Assembly (NCBI GenBank): GCA_964476585.1
Contig: CAYZBF010000021.1
Span: 1 to 37,663, forward strand
DNA: 37,663 bases
Direction of reading: 5' to 3'
From: CAYZBF01 sp964476585
GTDB lineage: Bacteria > Hydrothermota > UBA3072
Positions 7,188 to 15,917 of the stretch are shown one piece after another. Below the pieces are notes generated by a model, which saw only the letters and a program-made list of their open reading frames with translations, was not told the DNA's origin and made no database searches. Made by a program: the position numbers and the translations under genes. Positions within the stretch are counted from its first letter, which is position 1; the number at the start of each line of letters is the position of its first letter.

Positions 7188-7618
7188 TTTTTAGGTGTTA
7201 CTATTATTGTTGTATCTGTTTCTGGTTCGTAGCCATTTTTTAAAAGCCATTCATGTGGAGTCAAAGTGACCATTACCTCGATATCTACATCCTTTTTCCA
7301 CAAATATTCCAATTGTTGTTCCACCCAATCTTCTTTTTTCTTCTTCCATAAATCAGAAGACCAAAAGCAATAAGCAAAGTATTTTATTTTAGAATCTTTA
7401 TTAAAGTATATAGGTGCATTTTTATCAAGTATTATTCTATCTGCTTTTTTTGTTCTACCTATTTTCCAAGTCTTTGCTTTTTTATAAAACTCATCATAAT
7501 GAAGTGTATCTACCATCATAATAATATGCCGACTGTCTTCCATTCTTGGCTTTTTACCTTGCACTTGCCAAGCAATTAAGAAGCTCAAAAGTATAATTAT
7601 AATTCTTGTTCCTTTCAT
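7184..7618 (-). CDS. Exported basic protein of unknown function
   Basis: A 144-residue protein with an N-terminal signal peptide (KGTRIIIILLSFLIAWQVQG, cleavage probably near residue 21-23), then a lysine- and tryptophan-rich mature domain (FWSSDLWKKKKEDWVEQQLE). It closes with EPETDTTIIVTPKK. No family is recognised. The stop overlaps the next gene's ATG. It belongs to the 5.9-9.6 kb cluster of exported proteins between tail hub and receptor-binding genes. Confidence 0.55.
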   Translation of the reverse strand: MKGTRIIIILLSFLIAWQVQGKKPRMEDSRHIIMMVDTLHYDEFYKKAKTWKIGRTKKADRIILDKNAPIYFNKDSKIKYFAYCFWSSDLWKKKKEDWVEQQLEYLWKKDVDIEVMVTLTPHEWLLKNGYEPETDTTIIVTPKK

Positions 7619-7630
7619 ATTTTCTCCTTA

Positions 7631-8446
7631 TTATGGACTATCTTCTGCCCAAGCGGGTTTTCTTGCCTCAACTCCACCACCTAAAATTCCATCATTATTG
7701 TTGGCAGTTTCATCAAAAGTAGTGTCCCCAACACCTTCCTCTATTTTCCACCATGCTTGGAGTGAATCAGTATTGTAAACCTGACAGGGATTGGCATAAA
7801 GCCAAGCAATCTCATCACTATCCATTCCTCTATTATATATTTGCACTTCACTTATCATACCCTTCCAATAGTTTCCAGAGGCTGATGCACTTCGGCGTCC
7901 TATTGCAACTCCAAAAATTGTCCTATGGTAAAGACTATCAAATGTGAATGTATCAACAGCTTGAAGATTGGCATTTATATATACTTTTTGGAATGAATCA
8001 ATATATGTTCCAACTAAAAAAACCCATTCTGAATCTGACATTGGAGGTGCAGCCAAATCAAAAGTCCAATTCCAAACACCTCCAGGCCAATATTTTATCC
8101 CCCAATAACCTACATTTTTATATATGCCAAGAAGATATCCTGAATCGAATTTTCCTACCATTGCTCGCAAGGCAGTGCCAGCTCCTGCTGGTCGATAAAT
8201 CCATCCACAAATTGTAATATCATGCAAAATACATAAACTTAGATTATTCCCACAATTTACATAGTCATCAATGCCATCAAAATCTAAAGACCATTGACAA
8301 GCTGTATTTTCTGCATTTGAATTATGAGGAAGCCAACCGCCTTGCCAGGAACCTGTATGGTTAAGTTCACAATGCCCACAATTTTTCCAAGCAATTATTC
8401 CCACTATTACAAAAACGACAGTTGATATTCGTAAAAACCATTTCAT
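7631..8446 (-). CDS. Exported LamG/concanavalin-A-like lectin domain protein
   Basis: I start at ATG 8446 because AGGAG lies seven bases before it; the in-frame ATG at 8461 has none. The 271-residue product has a signal-like N-terminus (KWFLRISTVVFVIVGIIAW). A LamG/laminin-G_3 jelly roll follows: DFDGIDDYVNCGN, ITICGWIYRP, WVFLVGTYIDSFQKVYIN and ISEVQIYNRGMDSDEIAWLY are its classic strands. A C-terminal tail has DSLQAWWKIEEGVGDTTFDE. LamG domains bind glycans; a phage protein of this kind carrying a signal peptide is unusual. Confidence 0.7.
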   Translation of the reverse strand: MKWFLRISTVVFVIVGIIAWKNCGHCELNHTGSWQGGWLPHNSNAENTACQWSLDFDGIDDYVNCGNNLSLCILHDITICGWIYRPAGAGTALRAMVGKFDSGYLLGIYKNVGYWGIKYWPGGVWNWTFDLAAPPMSDSEWVFLVGTYIDSFQKVYINANLQAVDTFTFDSLYHRTIFGVAIGRRSASASGNYWKGMISEVQIYNRGMDSDEIAWLYANPCQVYNTDSLQAWWKIEEGVGDTTFDETANNNDGILGGGVEARKPAWAEDSP

Positions 8447-8467
8447 TTTATTGCTCCTCATATATTA

Positions 8468-9016
8468 TCAGCCTGATTCTTTGAGCTTGAATCTAAAGAA
8501 GAAAGTCCTTGCCTTCCCAGCCAAATCAATCAGTCTCCATTTGATATATTTGGTAAATGGAATGCAAAGCACAGCCTTATCGAATATTGAATCTTCCTCA
8601 CAGGTTAAAGTGGTGTCCACTCTCCATTCCCAGGGCTTCCTATCGAAGTCAGCCAAAGTCGCAGCAACAAGAAATTCAGTTTGTAATGAACAAACATCAC
8701 CAATCAATTCAAGTGCAAAAACATTATATTTACCTATTTCTATATGAGGCAAGAGATAAAGGGTAGAGATTTGTGTGCCATCCCACACGATTGAATCTTC
8801 CACAAAGTTCAGGACTGGATTAACTTCACCATAAAGGTTCGTATCATAGGTGGTATCATAGTGATAAGTCCCCCATATTTCGTAGTCGAATCCACTAACC
8901 CCATCCGTAGGATTGGTGGTAAGGTCAAGACGTGCTATATATGCTGTGTCAGCAGAGCCGTTTGCAAGCAAAAGCATGGGTAGCATTAATATAATCAACA
9001 GTAAAAGTTTATTCAT
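8468..9016 (-). CDS. Exported protein, family B (paralogue of 17827-18441)
   Basis: A 182-residue protein with a clear signal peptide (NKLLLLIILMLPMLLLANG). The mature part contains DTTYDTNLYGEVNPVLN, close to DTTIDTNYYGEVDTVIN in the 17827-18441 protein, and both end in a Trp-containing strand series (KYIKWRLIDLAGKARTFFFRF). The 36949-37386 protein shares the end pattern. A single beta-sandwich domain is likely. The start has an AGGAGG site. Role unknown. Confidence 0.6.
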   Translation of the reverse strand: MNKLLLLIILMLPMLLLANGSADTAYIARLDLTTNPTDGVSGFDYEIWGTYHYDTTYDTNLYGEVNPVLNFVEDSIVWDGTQISTLYLLPHIEIGKYNVFALELIGDVCSLQTEFLVAATLADFDRKPWEWRVDTTLTCEEDSIFDKAVLCIPFTKYIKWRLIDLAGKARTFFFRFKLKESG

Positions 9017-9024
9017 ATTTCCTC

Positions 9025-9555
9025 CTAATCTTCAGTATGATATTTAAGTTCTACACAATATTGAATTTTAATATCTGTCGCTGCATTATTTGTGCATGCT
9101 GCCCAAAATTTATAGCAGGAATCAACAGTTTCTATATCATATACATCTAATGAATGTCGTTCCCATCCAGAAGTTCCACTACCAAGATTTGGTCCTGATG
9201 CACTTGTGTAATTTGTACCACATCCCGAATACATAAGATATAAATTTATAAAATCTTCATCCCCTTGTGTCCATATGCAAATAAAAAGGGAATCCAAAAC
9301 AACTTGGCCGCCAGCAATTTTAACAGGCATTGATAATGTTCCATATAAATCATCATTAATTCCATCTGATTGGTAATAACTGGAACTCATGACATCTGTT
9401 CCTTCAGTCCAATCTATGCTTTTCATTTCCTCAAATCCACCTATATTCAATATATTAAGCCCAGTCATATCTAAATCTCTATATAAATACTGCGGTGTTT
9501 GACCCATCAAAAGTAAAATTGCTATTCCCATAAAAAAGTATTTAGCTTTTTTCAT
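9025..9555 (-). CDS. Exported protein, family A (paralogue of 5937-6518)
   Basis: A 176-residue protein with a signal peptide (KKAKYFFMGIAILLLMGQT). The mature sequence has SDGINDDLYGTLSMPVKIAG...VVLDSLFICIW, aligned with the family A protein at 5937, and a C-terminal CVELKYHTED. An upstream segment (TGLNILNIGGFEEMKSIDW) resembles the connection between a virion trimer stalk and a beta domain, but no coiled coil is seen. AGGAGG precedes the ATG. It is the first exported gene after the tail hub genes. Confidence 0.6.
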   Translation of the reverse strand: MKKAKYFFMGIAILLLMGQTPQYLYRDLDMTGLNILNIGGFEEMKSIDWTEGTDVMSSSYYQSDGINDDLYGTLSMPVKIAGGQVVLDSLFICIWTQGDEDFINLYLMYSGCGTNYTSASGPNLGSGTSGWERHSLDVYDIETVDSCYKFWAACTNNAATDIKIQYCVELKYHTED

Positions 9556-9563
9556 ATATCCTC

Positions 9564-10004
9564 CTAAATACTTGCTATTAATTCAACTCCCTTGAATTCC
9601 ATTACCCCTCGAAACCTATCATAGTGTATATCTTTAGATAAATCCCAGCCTCCTAACTTATAAACCCAATATATGTCAGCAGGAGCGTCAACGTGGGGAG
9701 TTATTCTTATTTCTTCATCCCAATTCTGCAGTTCATACATGAATGTTTTCCAGGGAAAGAAGTCATGGCATTCCCTTACCCAATGAACTGCAAGTACTAT
9801 ATGCGCTCTATATCCTTTAATGATTTGTTTTGTAGTGCCATCATCCATTATTAAAATATCATCCGTATCTAATACCCTATCCCCAAACACTTGAATGGAT
9901 TCGAGATGGTCAAAATATTCCATTTGATAAACAAGGTGTGGAGTTACCCTGTCATTTAAAATTAATTCAATATAAGTTCTACCAGTTCCTTCACCTAAAG
10001 CCAT
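9564..10004 (-). CDS. Tail-tip associated hypothetical protein, 146 aa
   Basis: A soluble 146-residue protein (MALGEGTGRTYIELILNDRV...) with many aromatics and a beta-rich appearance. It begins within one base of the end of the 678-residue hub protein and precedes the exported cluster. I recognise no family. By gene order (tape measure, hub, then this gene) a small baseplate or tail-tip component is the likeliest role. Confidence 0.5.
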   Translation of the reverse strand: MALGEGTGRTYIELILNDRVTPHLVYQMEYFDHLESIQVFGDRVLDTDDILIMDDGTTKQIIKGYRAHIVLAVHWVRECHDFFPWKTFMYELQNWDEEIRITPHVDAPADIYWVYKLGGWDLSKDIHYDRFRGVMEFKGVELIASI

Positions 10005-12041
10005 TTATACAAATTCCCCCCATGTTTCAAAATTAAGGTCCATAGCAACTATCTGTCCCCAAGTTCCTCCTGCCCCACTACCAGCACTATCCCACTCACT
10101 TCCCCCCGTATAATTGGGTGGATTCACAGTAATATCTGTTCTTCTCCAATGAACTGAATTGCCTGCACTCCCTCCTGGTGCACTTAAAACTAAAGCATAT
10201 TGTGTTCCAGGCAATTGATTAAGTCCAGCAAAATTAAACTCATACCATCCGCCACCAGTAAGAAGGGTAAAGGCATTTCCAGATATAGTAGAAGTTGCAA
10301 GGTTAGGTCCTCCTGTAGGATTACCCGCAACCGCCAATCTAATCGCTAATGTTGCATTCCCAGGAAGTCCAGTCCTATATAATTTCAATCTAACTTGGAC
10401 TAAATCATGGTTATCATTCAATCCCACATTCCCTATAGTATAGGTTTGTGCTTTCCAATTAACTCCAAATACAGTTCCTGCACCCTGATCTATACAATTA
10501 TATCTTTCGTACAATACCATTTTTCTTTCTACTAATATCAATTCAGTGGTCTTTTCTGTGTCATCATAAGAAAGAGACATTAGAACGGTTTTTATTTCCT
10601 CATCAAAAGTTCCATCTGCATTGCGTATAGTAAGGTAAACTCTATCATAGGGTTCAAGTTCGATAAGGAAAAACCCAGTAACCTTAAAAATTCTATGTGT
10701 AAATCTATACCAACCATTAATCTCATTAGCACAATAGCAACGATTATCATCATCAATAAATCTATTGTTTACTTTAATATTATCCCCATCTTGATAGTTT
10801 ATTGAATATGCCTCCCATACTTGATCTATATACGTCTTAAATTGTTCAAGTTCTTCTATTTTAGTATAGTCACCTCTCATCCATTGAACCTGAACATTAT
10901 GGGAATCCACTATAACAAACTTAGTTCCTGGACTTCTATATTTATTTATAACATGAACCCCATCTGTTGGTTTTTGCCAACTACGATTGAAATTTGTTTT
11001 GTATAAATTATTGTTTAAATGAAATTGACTGCCAGCAGCTGATCGTGAAACAAATAAAGCAGTATCTCTTTCTGTTCTTTTGTGAATACAATTATAAGCA
11101 ATTGCTAATTCATTAAGAGCTTCCCTTGCACTCATTTTACTGAAATCTGCAACGGGAATATTCACAGCAGGCACATTAATTGTTCTATTACCACCTGGGA
11201 TATTGATGTTGGATAAATTCCACAAATCCCCAACAAGGTTTGTAAGGCTTCTATTTTGCCACCAATTACCTATATTGGCTACATTAACAAGATCACCCAT
11301 AACAAATCCATCTGATTGCGCTTCGGTAGAAAAAAGGGCAGGATTATTTGAACTCTGAATCTGCAAACCAACTCCTTGCGCTCCAGCTCCCTGTGAATCA
11401 TATATCCATTGAAGTACATTTAAACCCCACCATACTGGTGCTCCTCCATCAAAAATTAGTTTATATGGATTACCAGCAGCAGCATCATATTCATATTCCA
11501 TCTTCTTAACACCTGGTTGACCCCTACCAAGATTATTAGATATAGCTGCAATAGTAAATGCAGCTCCCAAAGCATTTATATTCGGAAAGTGTCCGGCAGC
11601 TGGATTATAAGCTTGCCAAGCGGGATGTAGTTCAAGTTCTCCCTCCATTGAATATGCAGTAATTTGCGTGATATTTCTCCCTATACATTCAGATTCATAT
11701 CTGTCTATAATACCATCAAATATCGCAAGCCAATCAGCAACTCCATCAAATCCTTTCTCAATTAACAGTAAGAAATTTCTATCTTCCAACTCAAACATAT
11801 CTCTTATAACATTATCCTCATCATCCACTTCAAGTATAATCTGGTCTTTTGTAAATCCATTCATTCCCTTTTCTAAATCGATTGAAATAGTAGGTAATGG
11901 TTTAATAACTCTATCTGTAATATCTGTATCTGCTATAAAAACCCAAGCATTATCATAGGAGGAAATTGTAACTCTTGTCTTTGTTCCGGGAATTGTGGTA
12001 TTCAATCTCATATCTCTAAACGGAACAGATATAATCTTCAT
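10005..12041 (-). CDS. Tail hub/tail-associated protein with C-terminal carbohydrate-binding-like domain
   Basis: A 678-residue protein right after the tape measure gene, whose stop it overlaps. Residues 1-160 (RVTISSYDNAWVFIADTDIT...FDGIIDRYESECIGRN) have the look of the beta-barrel hub domains of siphophage tail tips, and a large mixed middle follows. The last 170 residues form a separate beta-sandwich (QVRLKLYRTG, LAIRLAVAG, WYEFNFAGLNQLPGTQYALV), like the carbohydrate-binding or jelly-roll modules added to tail proteins. Likely roles are tail-tip structure and surface binding. The exact family is not certain. Confidence 0.6.
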   Translation of the reverse strand: MKIISVPFRDMRLNTTIPGTKTRVTISSYDNAWVFIADTDITDRVIKPLPTISIDLEKGMNGFTKDQIILEVDDEDNVIRDMFELEDRNFLLLIEKGFDGVADWLAIFDGIIDRYESECIGRNITQITAYSMEGELELHPAWQAYNPAAGHFPNINALGAAFTIAAISNNLGRGQPGVKKMEYEYDAAAGNPYKLIFDGGAPVWWGLNVLQWIYDSQGAGAQGVGLQIQSSNNPALFSTEAQSDGFVMGDLVNVANIGNWWQNRSLTNLVGDLWNLSNINIPGGNRTINVPAVNIPVADFSKMSAREALNELAIAYNCIHKRTERDTALFVSRSAAGSQFHLNNNLYKTNFNRSWQKPTDGVHVINKYRSPGTKFVIVDSHNVQVQWMRGDYTKIEELEQFKTYIDQVWEAYSINYQDGDNIKVNNRFIDDDNRCYCANEINGWYRFTHRIFKVTGFFLIELEPYDRVYLTIRNADGTFDEEIKTVLMSLSYDDTEKTTELILVERKMVLYERYNCIDQGAGTVFGVNWKAQTYTIGNVGLNDNHDLVQVRLKLYRTGLPGNATLAIRLAVAGNPTGGPNLATSTISGNAFTLLTGGGWYEFNFAGLNQLPGTQYALVLSAPGGSAGNSVHWRRTDITVNPPNYTGGSEWDSAGSGAGGTWGQIVAMDLNFETWGEFV

Positions 12042-13816
12042 CTCACTCCTTCTCTTTTCATAGCTGGTTTTATAGCCTTTTTATAAATTTGCTGATGGAT
12101 AGATGCGGGAAGATTTATATAGACATCTGCATAAGTATGTGGATTTGCATTATGTATTGTAACTTGTACCATATCTTTTAATTTGTCTTCGGGTACAACC
12201 AATTCTCCACCCTTGCCTTCTCCAACAAGAACCGAAGGTCTATCCACAAATCCAGAAGATACTTGTGGGATTAAAGAACTCGGAGCAAATCCACCTTTTT
12301 GAAGGAATAATAAGGGAGCAAATTGAGCAATAGTTCCCAAAAATTGACCCCAGCCACCTCCTCCACCAGCACCACCCGCACCACCTGCACCACCTGCAAC
12401 CTGTTGGAGAACTTTCGCTTGAACGATAGCTGCAATAAGATTGACAACTATTTGCTTTATTGAACTGGCAAACATATCAGCCATATTTGCACCACTCATA
12501 AATGCTTGTGTGGCAGTTCCAGCCATAGCTGATAATTGTTGTCCCAATATATCAGTTTCACTTGTAACTTGTTTCGTTCCTTCTTTTATCGCATCCATTT
12601 CATATAAATAGGGACCAAGTTTATCTCCAACTTCCTTAACTCCTTCTTCTATTCGAATTAATTCACCACGAGTAGGTCCAAGTGGAACTTTGCTAAAGAT
12701 AAATATTTCTTCATTTATTTCTTTAATTTCTTTTTTAACATTTTTAATCGTTTCTCCAGCTTCATTATACCAATCTCTAATTTTCTGCACCCAACTTCCC
12801 TGTTCTTGCAATGCCAGTGCTTCCTCTCGAAATGCTTCTGCCAAAGCAAAACTTTGTTCCGCTGAATATTTTATTTCATCACCATAACCAGGAAGCCAAG
12901 AAAATAGATCTTTTAATATTGCTGTAAATCTAACATTCATTTCATTAGCTTTAAGCATAGCTATTCTATATTTTCTAACTCCTTCAGCTAAAAATCCAAA
13001 TATTAAACCAGCTTGATAGCCAAATTCTCTAACTTGATTTCTTAAATTTTCAGTTTGCAATGCATTTTCTTCTGCAGTTCCAGCGAATGTATCCAAAGCT
13101 GGCAATAATCCTATAACAAATTGTCTGGTTAATCCCTGAACCATGCTTTTCAAAACCGTCATCTTATTATCCAGTTCTTTAACCGCTTCCACATCTTCTT
13201 TTGACATTACAACACCGGCATTATGACCTTCTATCCCCAATTTTTTAAAACCTTCACTTCCCAATTTAAGAAAAGGGATTAATTGTCTGCCAGCTCTTGC
13301 ACCAAATAGCTGAGTTATAGCAGCAAGTTCTTCTGTGGATAATGCTCCCTTATGTGCTTTGTCTGCTATGTCATAAAATACATCAATGGTATTTCTTAAT
13401 GTTCCATCCTGATTTTTATACTCTATTCCTAAAGCTCTGAAATATCTAAGATAAGTTTCAAGTCCATCTCCAGCATAGCTAAGTCTTATTGTTAGATTTC
13501 CTAATCCCTTTTCCAATGCAGCTAAATCTCCATGTTCCTGTTTCGCTGCATAGGCAAGTTCTTGAAATTGTTCAACTGCCACTCCAGTCGCTAATGATGC
13601 TTTCCTCACCTCATTCATATATTTTATCGTATCACCTGTCATCTTTACAACAGCAGCAGTTGCGGCAACAGCAGCCGCAGCCATAGCTGCGAAAGCTATC
13701 TTTGCAGCCTGACCAAATGCTTTCATTCTGGCTTGAGATTGAGTTAATCCAATATTGAATTGGGTATTTTTAAGCTTAATTTCTCCGTAAATTTCTCCTA
13801 TTTTTTTGCCTGCCAT
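12038..13816 (-). CDS. Tail tape measure protein
   Basis: I start at ATG 13816, preceded by AAGGAG. The 592-residue protein has an Ala-rich hydrophobic stretch near residues 35-58 (AFAAMAAAAVAATAAVV), a tape-measure core (SLATGVAVEQFQELAYAAKQ...ITQLFGARAGRQLIPFL), coiled-coil sections and a Gly-rich turn. The C-terminal region FLQKGGFAPSSL...VLVGEGKGGELVVPEDKL is a standard tape-measure ending. It sets tail length and is short for this class, implying a short flexible tail. Its position after the chaperone genes is canonical. Confidence 0.9.
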   Translation of the reverse strand: MAGKKIGEIYGEIKLKNTQFNIGLTQSQARMKAFGQAAKIAFAAMAAAAVAATAAVVKMTGDTIKYMNEVRKASLATGVAVEQFQELAYAAKQEHGDLAALEKGLGNLTIRLSYAGDGLETYLRYFRALGIEYKNQDGTLRNTIDVFYDIADKAHKGALSTEELAAITQLFGARAGRQLIPFLKLGSEGFKKLGIEGHNAGVVMSKEDVEAVKELDNKMTVLKSMVQGLTRQFVIGLLPALDTFAGTAEENALQTENLRNQVREFGYQAGLIFGFLAEGVRKYRIAMLKANEMNVRFTAILKDLFSWLPGYGDEIKYSAEQSFALAEAFREEALALQEQGSWVQKIRDWYNEAGETIKNVKKEIKEINEEIFIFSKVPLGPTRGELIRIEEGVKEVGDKLGPYLYEMDAIKEGTKQVTSETDILGQQLSAMAGTATQAFMSGANMADMFASSIKQIVVNLIAAIVQAKVLQQVAGGAGGAGGAGGGGGWGQFLGTIAQFAPLLFLQKGGFAPSSLIPQVSSGFVDRPSVLVGEGKGGELVVPEDKLKDMVQVTIHNANPHTYADVYINLPASIHQQIYKKAIKPAMKREGVR

Positions 13817-14295
13817 CAAATCTCCTTAACTTCTTCCGCTCTTGTTTTAAGAAAATCCCAAATTCCATTCTTTTCAGCTTCTTCTATTTGAGCTATAAAA
13901 GCGAAAGGTTCGGACTGCCTCGGATATTTCAATAGTTTATTCTTGCTCAACCAGCCCCAAGCCTTACCCTTGACATCCCTTATCGTTTTGGCTTCCCATC
14001 CCTGCTTTAAGGATTCTAAGAATTTATAATTGTAATACCATCCGACACAATTATTCTCTCTTTTCTTAGAAGCCTTGAATCCTATTGGCATATCCTCATC
14101 CAAGTCATCACCTGTTGGAGCTGCGAATATCTTTGCATTACTTAAATCTATTGTCATTAAATCCTGCCAACTTTTAAGTCGCCATTCTCCCCGTTCTAAC
14201 TTAAAAACCCAATACCAATATGATTCATTCTGCGGATAACCTTCCCCTTCTAATTGCATAGCTACTTGGATGGATACAGTTTTAGGCTCTATCAT
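13816..14295 (-). CDS. Hypothetical tail-region protein, 159 aa
   Basis: Located between the tail chaperone pair and the tape measure, with stop/start overlaps on both sides (ATGA and TGATG). The product is Trp- and Lys-rich (ESYWYWVFKLERGEWRLKSW) and soluble, with no known motif. In other siphophages this slot is occasionally occupied by a small tail-assembly protein, which would fit, but the family is not recognised. Confidence 0.5.
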   Translation of the reverse strand: MIEPKTVSIQVAMQLEGEGYPQNESYWYWVFKLERGEWRLKSWQDLMTIDLSNAKIFAAPTGDDLDEDMPIGFKASKKRENNCVGWYYNYKFLESLKQGWEAKTIRDVKGKAWGWLSKNKLLKYPRQSEPFAFIAQIEEAEKNGIWDFLKTRAEEVKEI

Positions 14296-14591
14296 TTTCT
14301 TATTGTCTTGATGCTATCCTTTCTCATTGACATAATTCTATCCTTCTCAGTTTCTCCTTTCAAAGGAGGAGGAGGTTTACTTATCCCCTTCGAGGCACTT
14401 GAGATTTTTTTACTCTCTTCTTCAAATTCATCTAACATTCCGAAATATACATCCCATTCCAAATTATCCAGTTCAGATGGAGGTATTCCGTTTCTGCTGA
14501 ACGCAAGATATACTATTCCTTTCCAGTTTTCTGTGGAGGACCTATCTGAATCTTGCTTATCGACTTTTCCCAGATTCTCCACAATCCTGTA
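14292..14591 (-). CDS. Tail assembly chaperone, frameshifted extension (GT-type)
   Basis: This -1 frame opens just upstream of the slippery heptamer and has only a GTG at 14582 with no good ribosome site. It is therefore most likely expressed as the C-terminal 99 residues of a -1 frameshift fusion with the preceding gene (98 + 99 = about 197 residues). The extension (ENLGKVDKQDSDRSS...) is charged and Pro/Lys-rich (KPPPPLKGE). Gene position between major tail protein and tape measure is exactly that of lambda G/GT-type chaperones, which bind the tape measure and recruit tail-tube subunits. Confidence 0.7.
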   Translation of the reverse strand, partial: YRIVENLGKVDKQDSDRSSTENWKGIVYLAFSRNGIPPSELDNLEWDVYFGMLDEFEEESKKISSASKGISKPPPPLKGETEKDRIMSMRKDSIKTIRK

Positions 14592-14884
14592 AAAAAACCT
14601 TCATTGACCTCCATAATTTTAGGCAAATATTCCAACGCCTCTTCGGAATCCATATCCGCAATTTCTTGTGGAGTTTTCCTCAATCCAATAGGGACAAGAA
14701 CTGAAGCGAGTTTAACCGTTCCTGATAAACTTCCTCCTATTTTGAACTTTACTGAATCCGTAATTTCTTTAGGAGTTTTACTTTCAATATCAGAAAAATC
14801 AAAAGTAGAATTTATGAAGTTCATATATGCTTCAGTTGCTTGTTCCATATCTTTGAATCGGAATTTATATATTTTCTCATCCAT
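14513..14884 (-). CDS. Tail assembly chaperone (G-type)
   Basis: ATG 14884 overlaps the stop of the major tail protein (TAATG); an in-frame TTG 21 bases upstream is less likely. The 123-residue product (MDEKIYKFRFKDMEQATEAY...) is helical. It overlaps the downstream -1 frame by 70 bases and carries T TTT TTT in the right phase at 14591-14597. Size, position and overlap fit the short form of the tail assembly chaperone, which helps load the tape measure during tail assembly. Confidence 0.75.
   Translation of the reverse strand: MDEKIYKFRFKDMEQATEAYMNFINSTFDFSDIESKTPKEITDSVKFKIGGSLSGTVKLASVLVPIGLRKTPQEIADMDSEEALEYLPKIMEVNEGFFTGLWRIWEKSISKIQIGPPQKTGKE
14591..14597 (-). other. -1 programmed frameshift site, T TTT TTT
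   Basis: On the minus strand the zero-frame codons read GGT TTT TTT ACA. This is the heptamer T TTT TTT in X XXY YYZ phase; a -1 slip continues as TAC AGG ATT GTG into the downstream frame with no stop. An in-frame TGA lies only four codons upstream in the -1 frame, so slipping must occur here. TTTTTTT is a known slippery motif for phage tail chaperones. Confidence 0.75.
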
Positions 14885-15702
14885 TATGCGGTTCCAAAAG
14901 ACCAATAACCAAGTTCATAACCAGCAGAAGCACTATGCCAGATAGATTCCCATCTGACTGTGTATTGTCTGCCTTCATTAGGGCTATCTGTAATATCTAT
15001 GGTTTCAGTTATATAGGCATCTGGTAAGTGAACAATAAAGTCATTTGTCGAAGGGCAATGGTCTTGCATGTGATGTGTATATGTTACCCTCATAGATGTA
15101 TCTATAGCACATTCATCAAAGTTATATCTTTCGGATGCTGAAGTTGTATAATCCCCTGATTGAATATAGATAATTTGCCCATCTATAGCAATAGCTGGAT
15201 CATTTGTGTTAACTGTAAATACTCCATCCACTTCCGTGAACTCATATTCTGTTCCCTCAACCAATACATCACCACCACCTATATCGGATGAAAAAACTAC
15301 AGCTGCTCCAGTCGCACCAAATGCAAGGGTTCCATAAGGTGGTCTATAGATACTTCCTAAATTTTCAAGAACTGTTACAGCATTTTCTATGTAAACTGGT
15401 CCAAATGGTGTATCAGCTACAAAGTTTCCAAGAGCGCCACCGATAGATTCTGCAGTAACCCCCTGTAAGGTTCCCAATACTTCATAAGCAGAACAATCGA
15501 GTGTAGCAACTATATATAAACCATTTACATATTCCTTTACGCAACTAACCGCATTGTAAACGGGATTTGGGATAGGATGTTTTTCCTCTAAACGCCCATA
15601 ATTAACAAGCTGGACATTCCCAAGATCAACAGTGTCTACACCATTATATATTTCTATATTCCCAGTTCTTATTTCTATGTCTGTGCATTCGCAAGTAGGC
15701 AT
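14884..15702 (-). CDS. Major tail protein (tail tube)
   Basis: A 272-residue, beta-rich protein with an acidic, aromatic composition and no membrane segment. It contains an Ig-like insertion or second domain in the middle (GTLAFGATGAAVVFSSDIGGGDVLVEGTEYEF...GQIIYIQSGDY) and a C-terminus ending in RQYTVRWESIWHSASAG. It lies immediately upstream of the chaperone pair and downstream of the tail terminator, the standard slot for the tail tube protein. The N-terminus has a Cys pair (PTCECTD). The ribosome site is AGGAGG. Confidence 0.75.
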   Translation of the reverse strand: MPTCECTDIEIRTGNIEIYNGVDTVDLGNVQLVNYGRLEEKHPIPNPVYNAVSCVKEYVNGLYIVATLDCSAYEVLGTLQGVTAESIGGALGNFVADTPFGPVYIENAVTVLENLGSIYRPPYGTLAFGATGAAVVFSSDIGGGDVLVEGTEYEFTEVDGVFTVNTNDPAIAIDGQIIYIQSGDYTTSASERYNFDECAIDTSMRVTYTHHMQDHCPSTNDFIVHLPDAYITETIDITDSPNEGRQYTVRWESIWHSASAGYELGYWSFGTA

Positions 15703-15705
15703 TCC

Positions 15706-15906
15706 TTACCTCCTTTTAGCTTTAACTATTTTTACTTTTAGTTTAAGTTTCTTTGGTCCCCATTCATCGTTGAGTTCCTTTAATTTTGCTCTATATTGTT
15801 CTCGTCCTTTTCTATTGTCAGCAAGTTCCATTAATTTCTCTTTATAACGTGCATTCCCTCTTTTAAGCTCTCTTTGTAAATCCTCTAAATTTTCTTTTTT
15901 ATCCAT
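15706..15906 (-). CDS. Small basic coiled-coil protein, 66 aa
   Basis: The product is almost entirely charged helix (KKENLEDLQRELKRGNARYK...) ending in a Lys/Arg cluster (LKLKVKIVKAKRR). AGGAG precedes the ATG, and the gene sits between tail terminator and major tail protein. No family is recognised; a small assembly or scaffolding-like factor is conceivable. Confidence 0.6.
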   Translation of the reverse strand: MDKKENLEDLQRELKRGNARYKEKLMELADNRKGREQYRAKLKELNDEWGPKKLKLKVKIVKAKRR

Positions 15907-15917
15907 ATACTCTCCTA

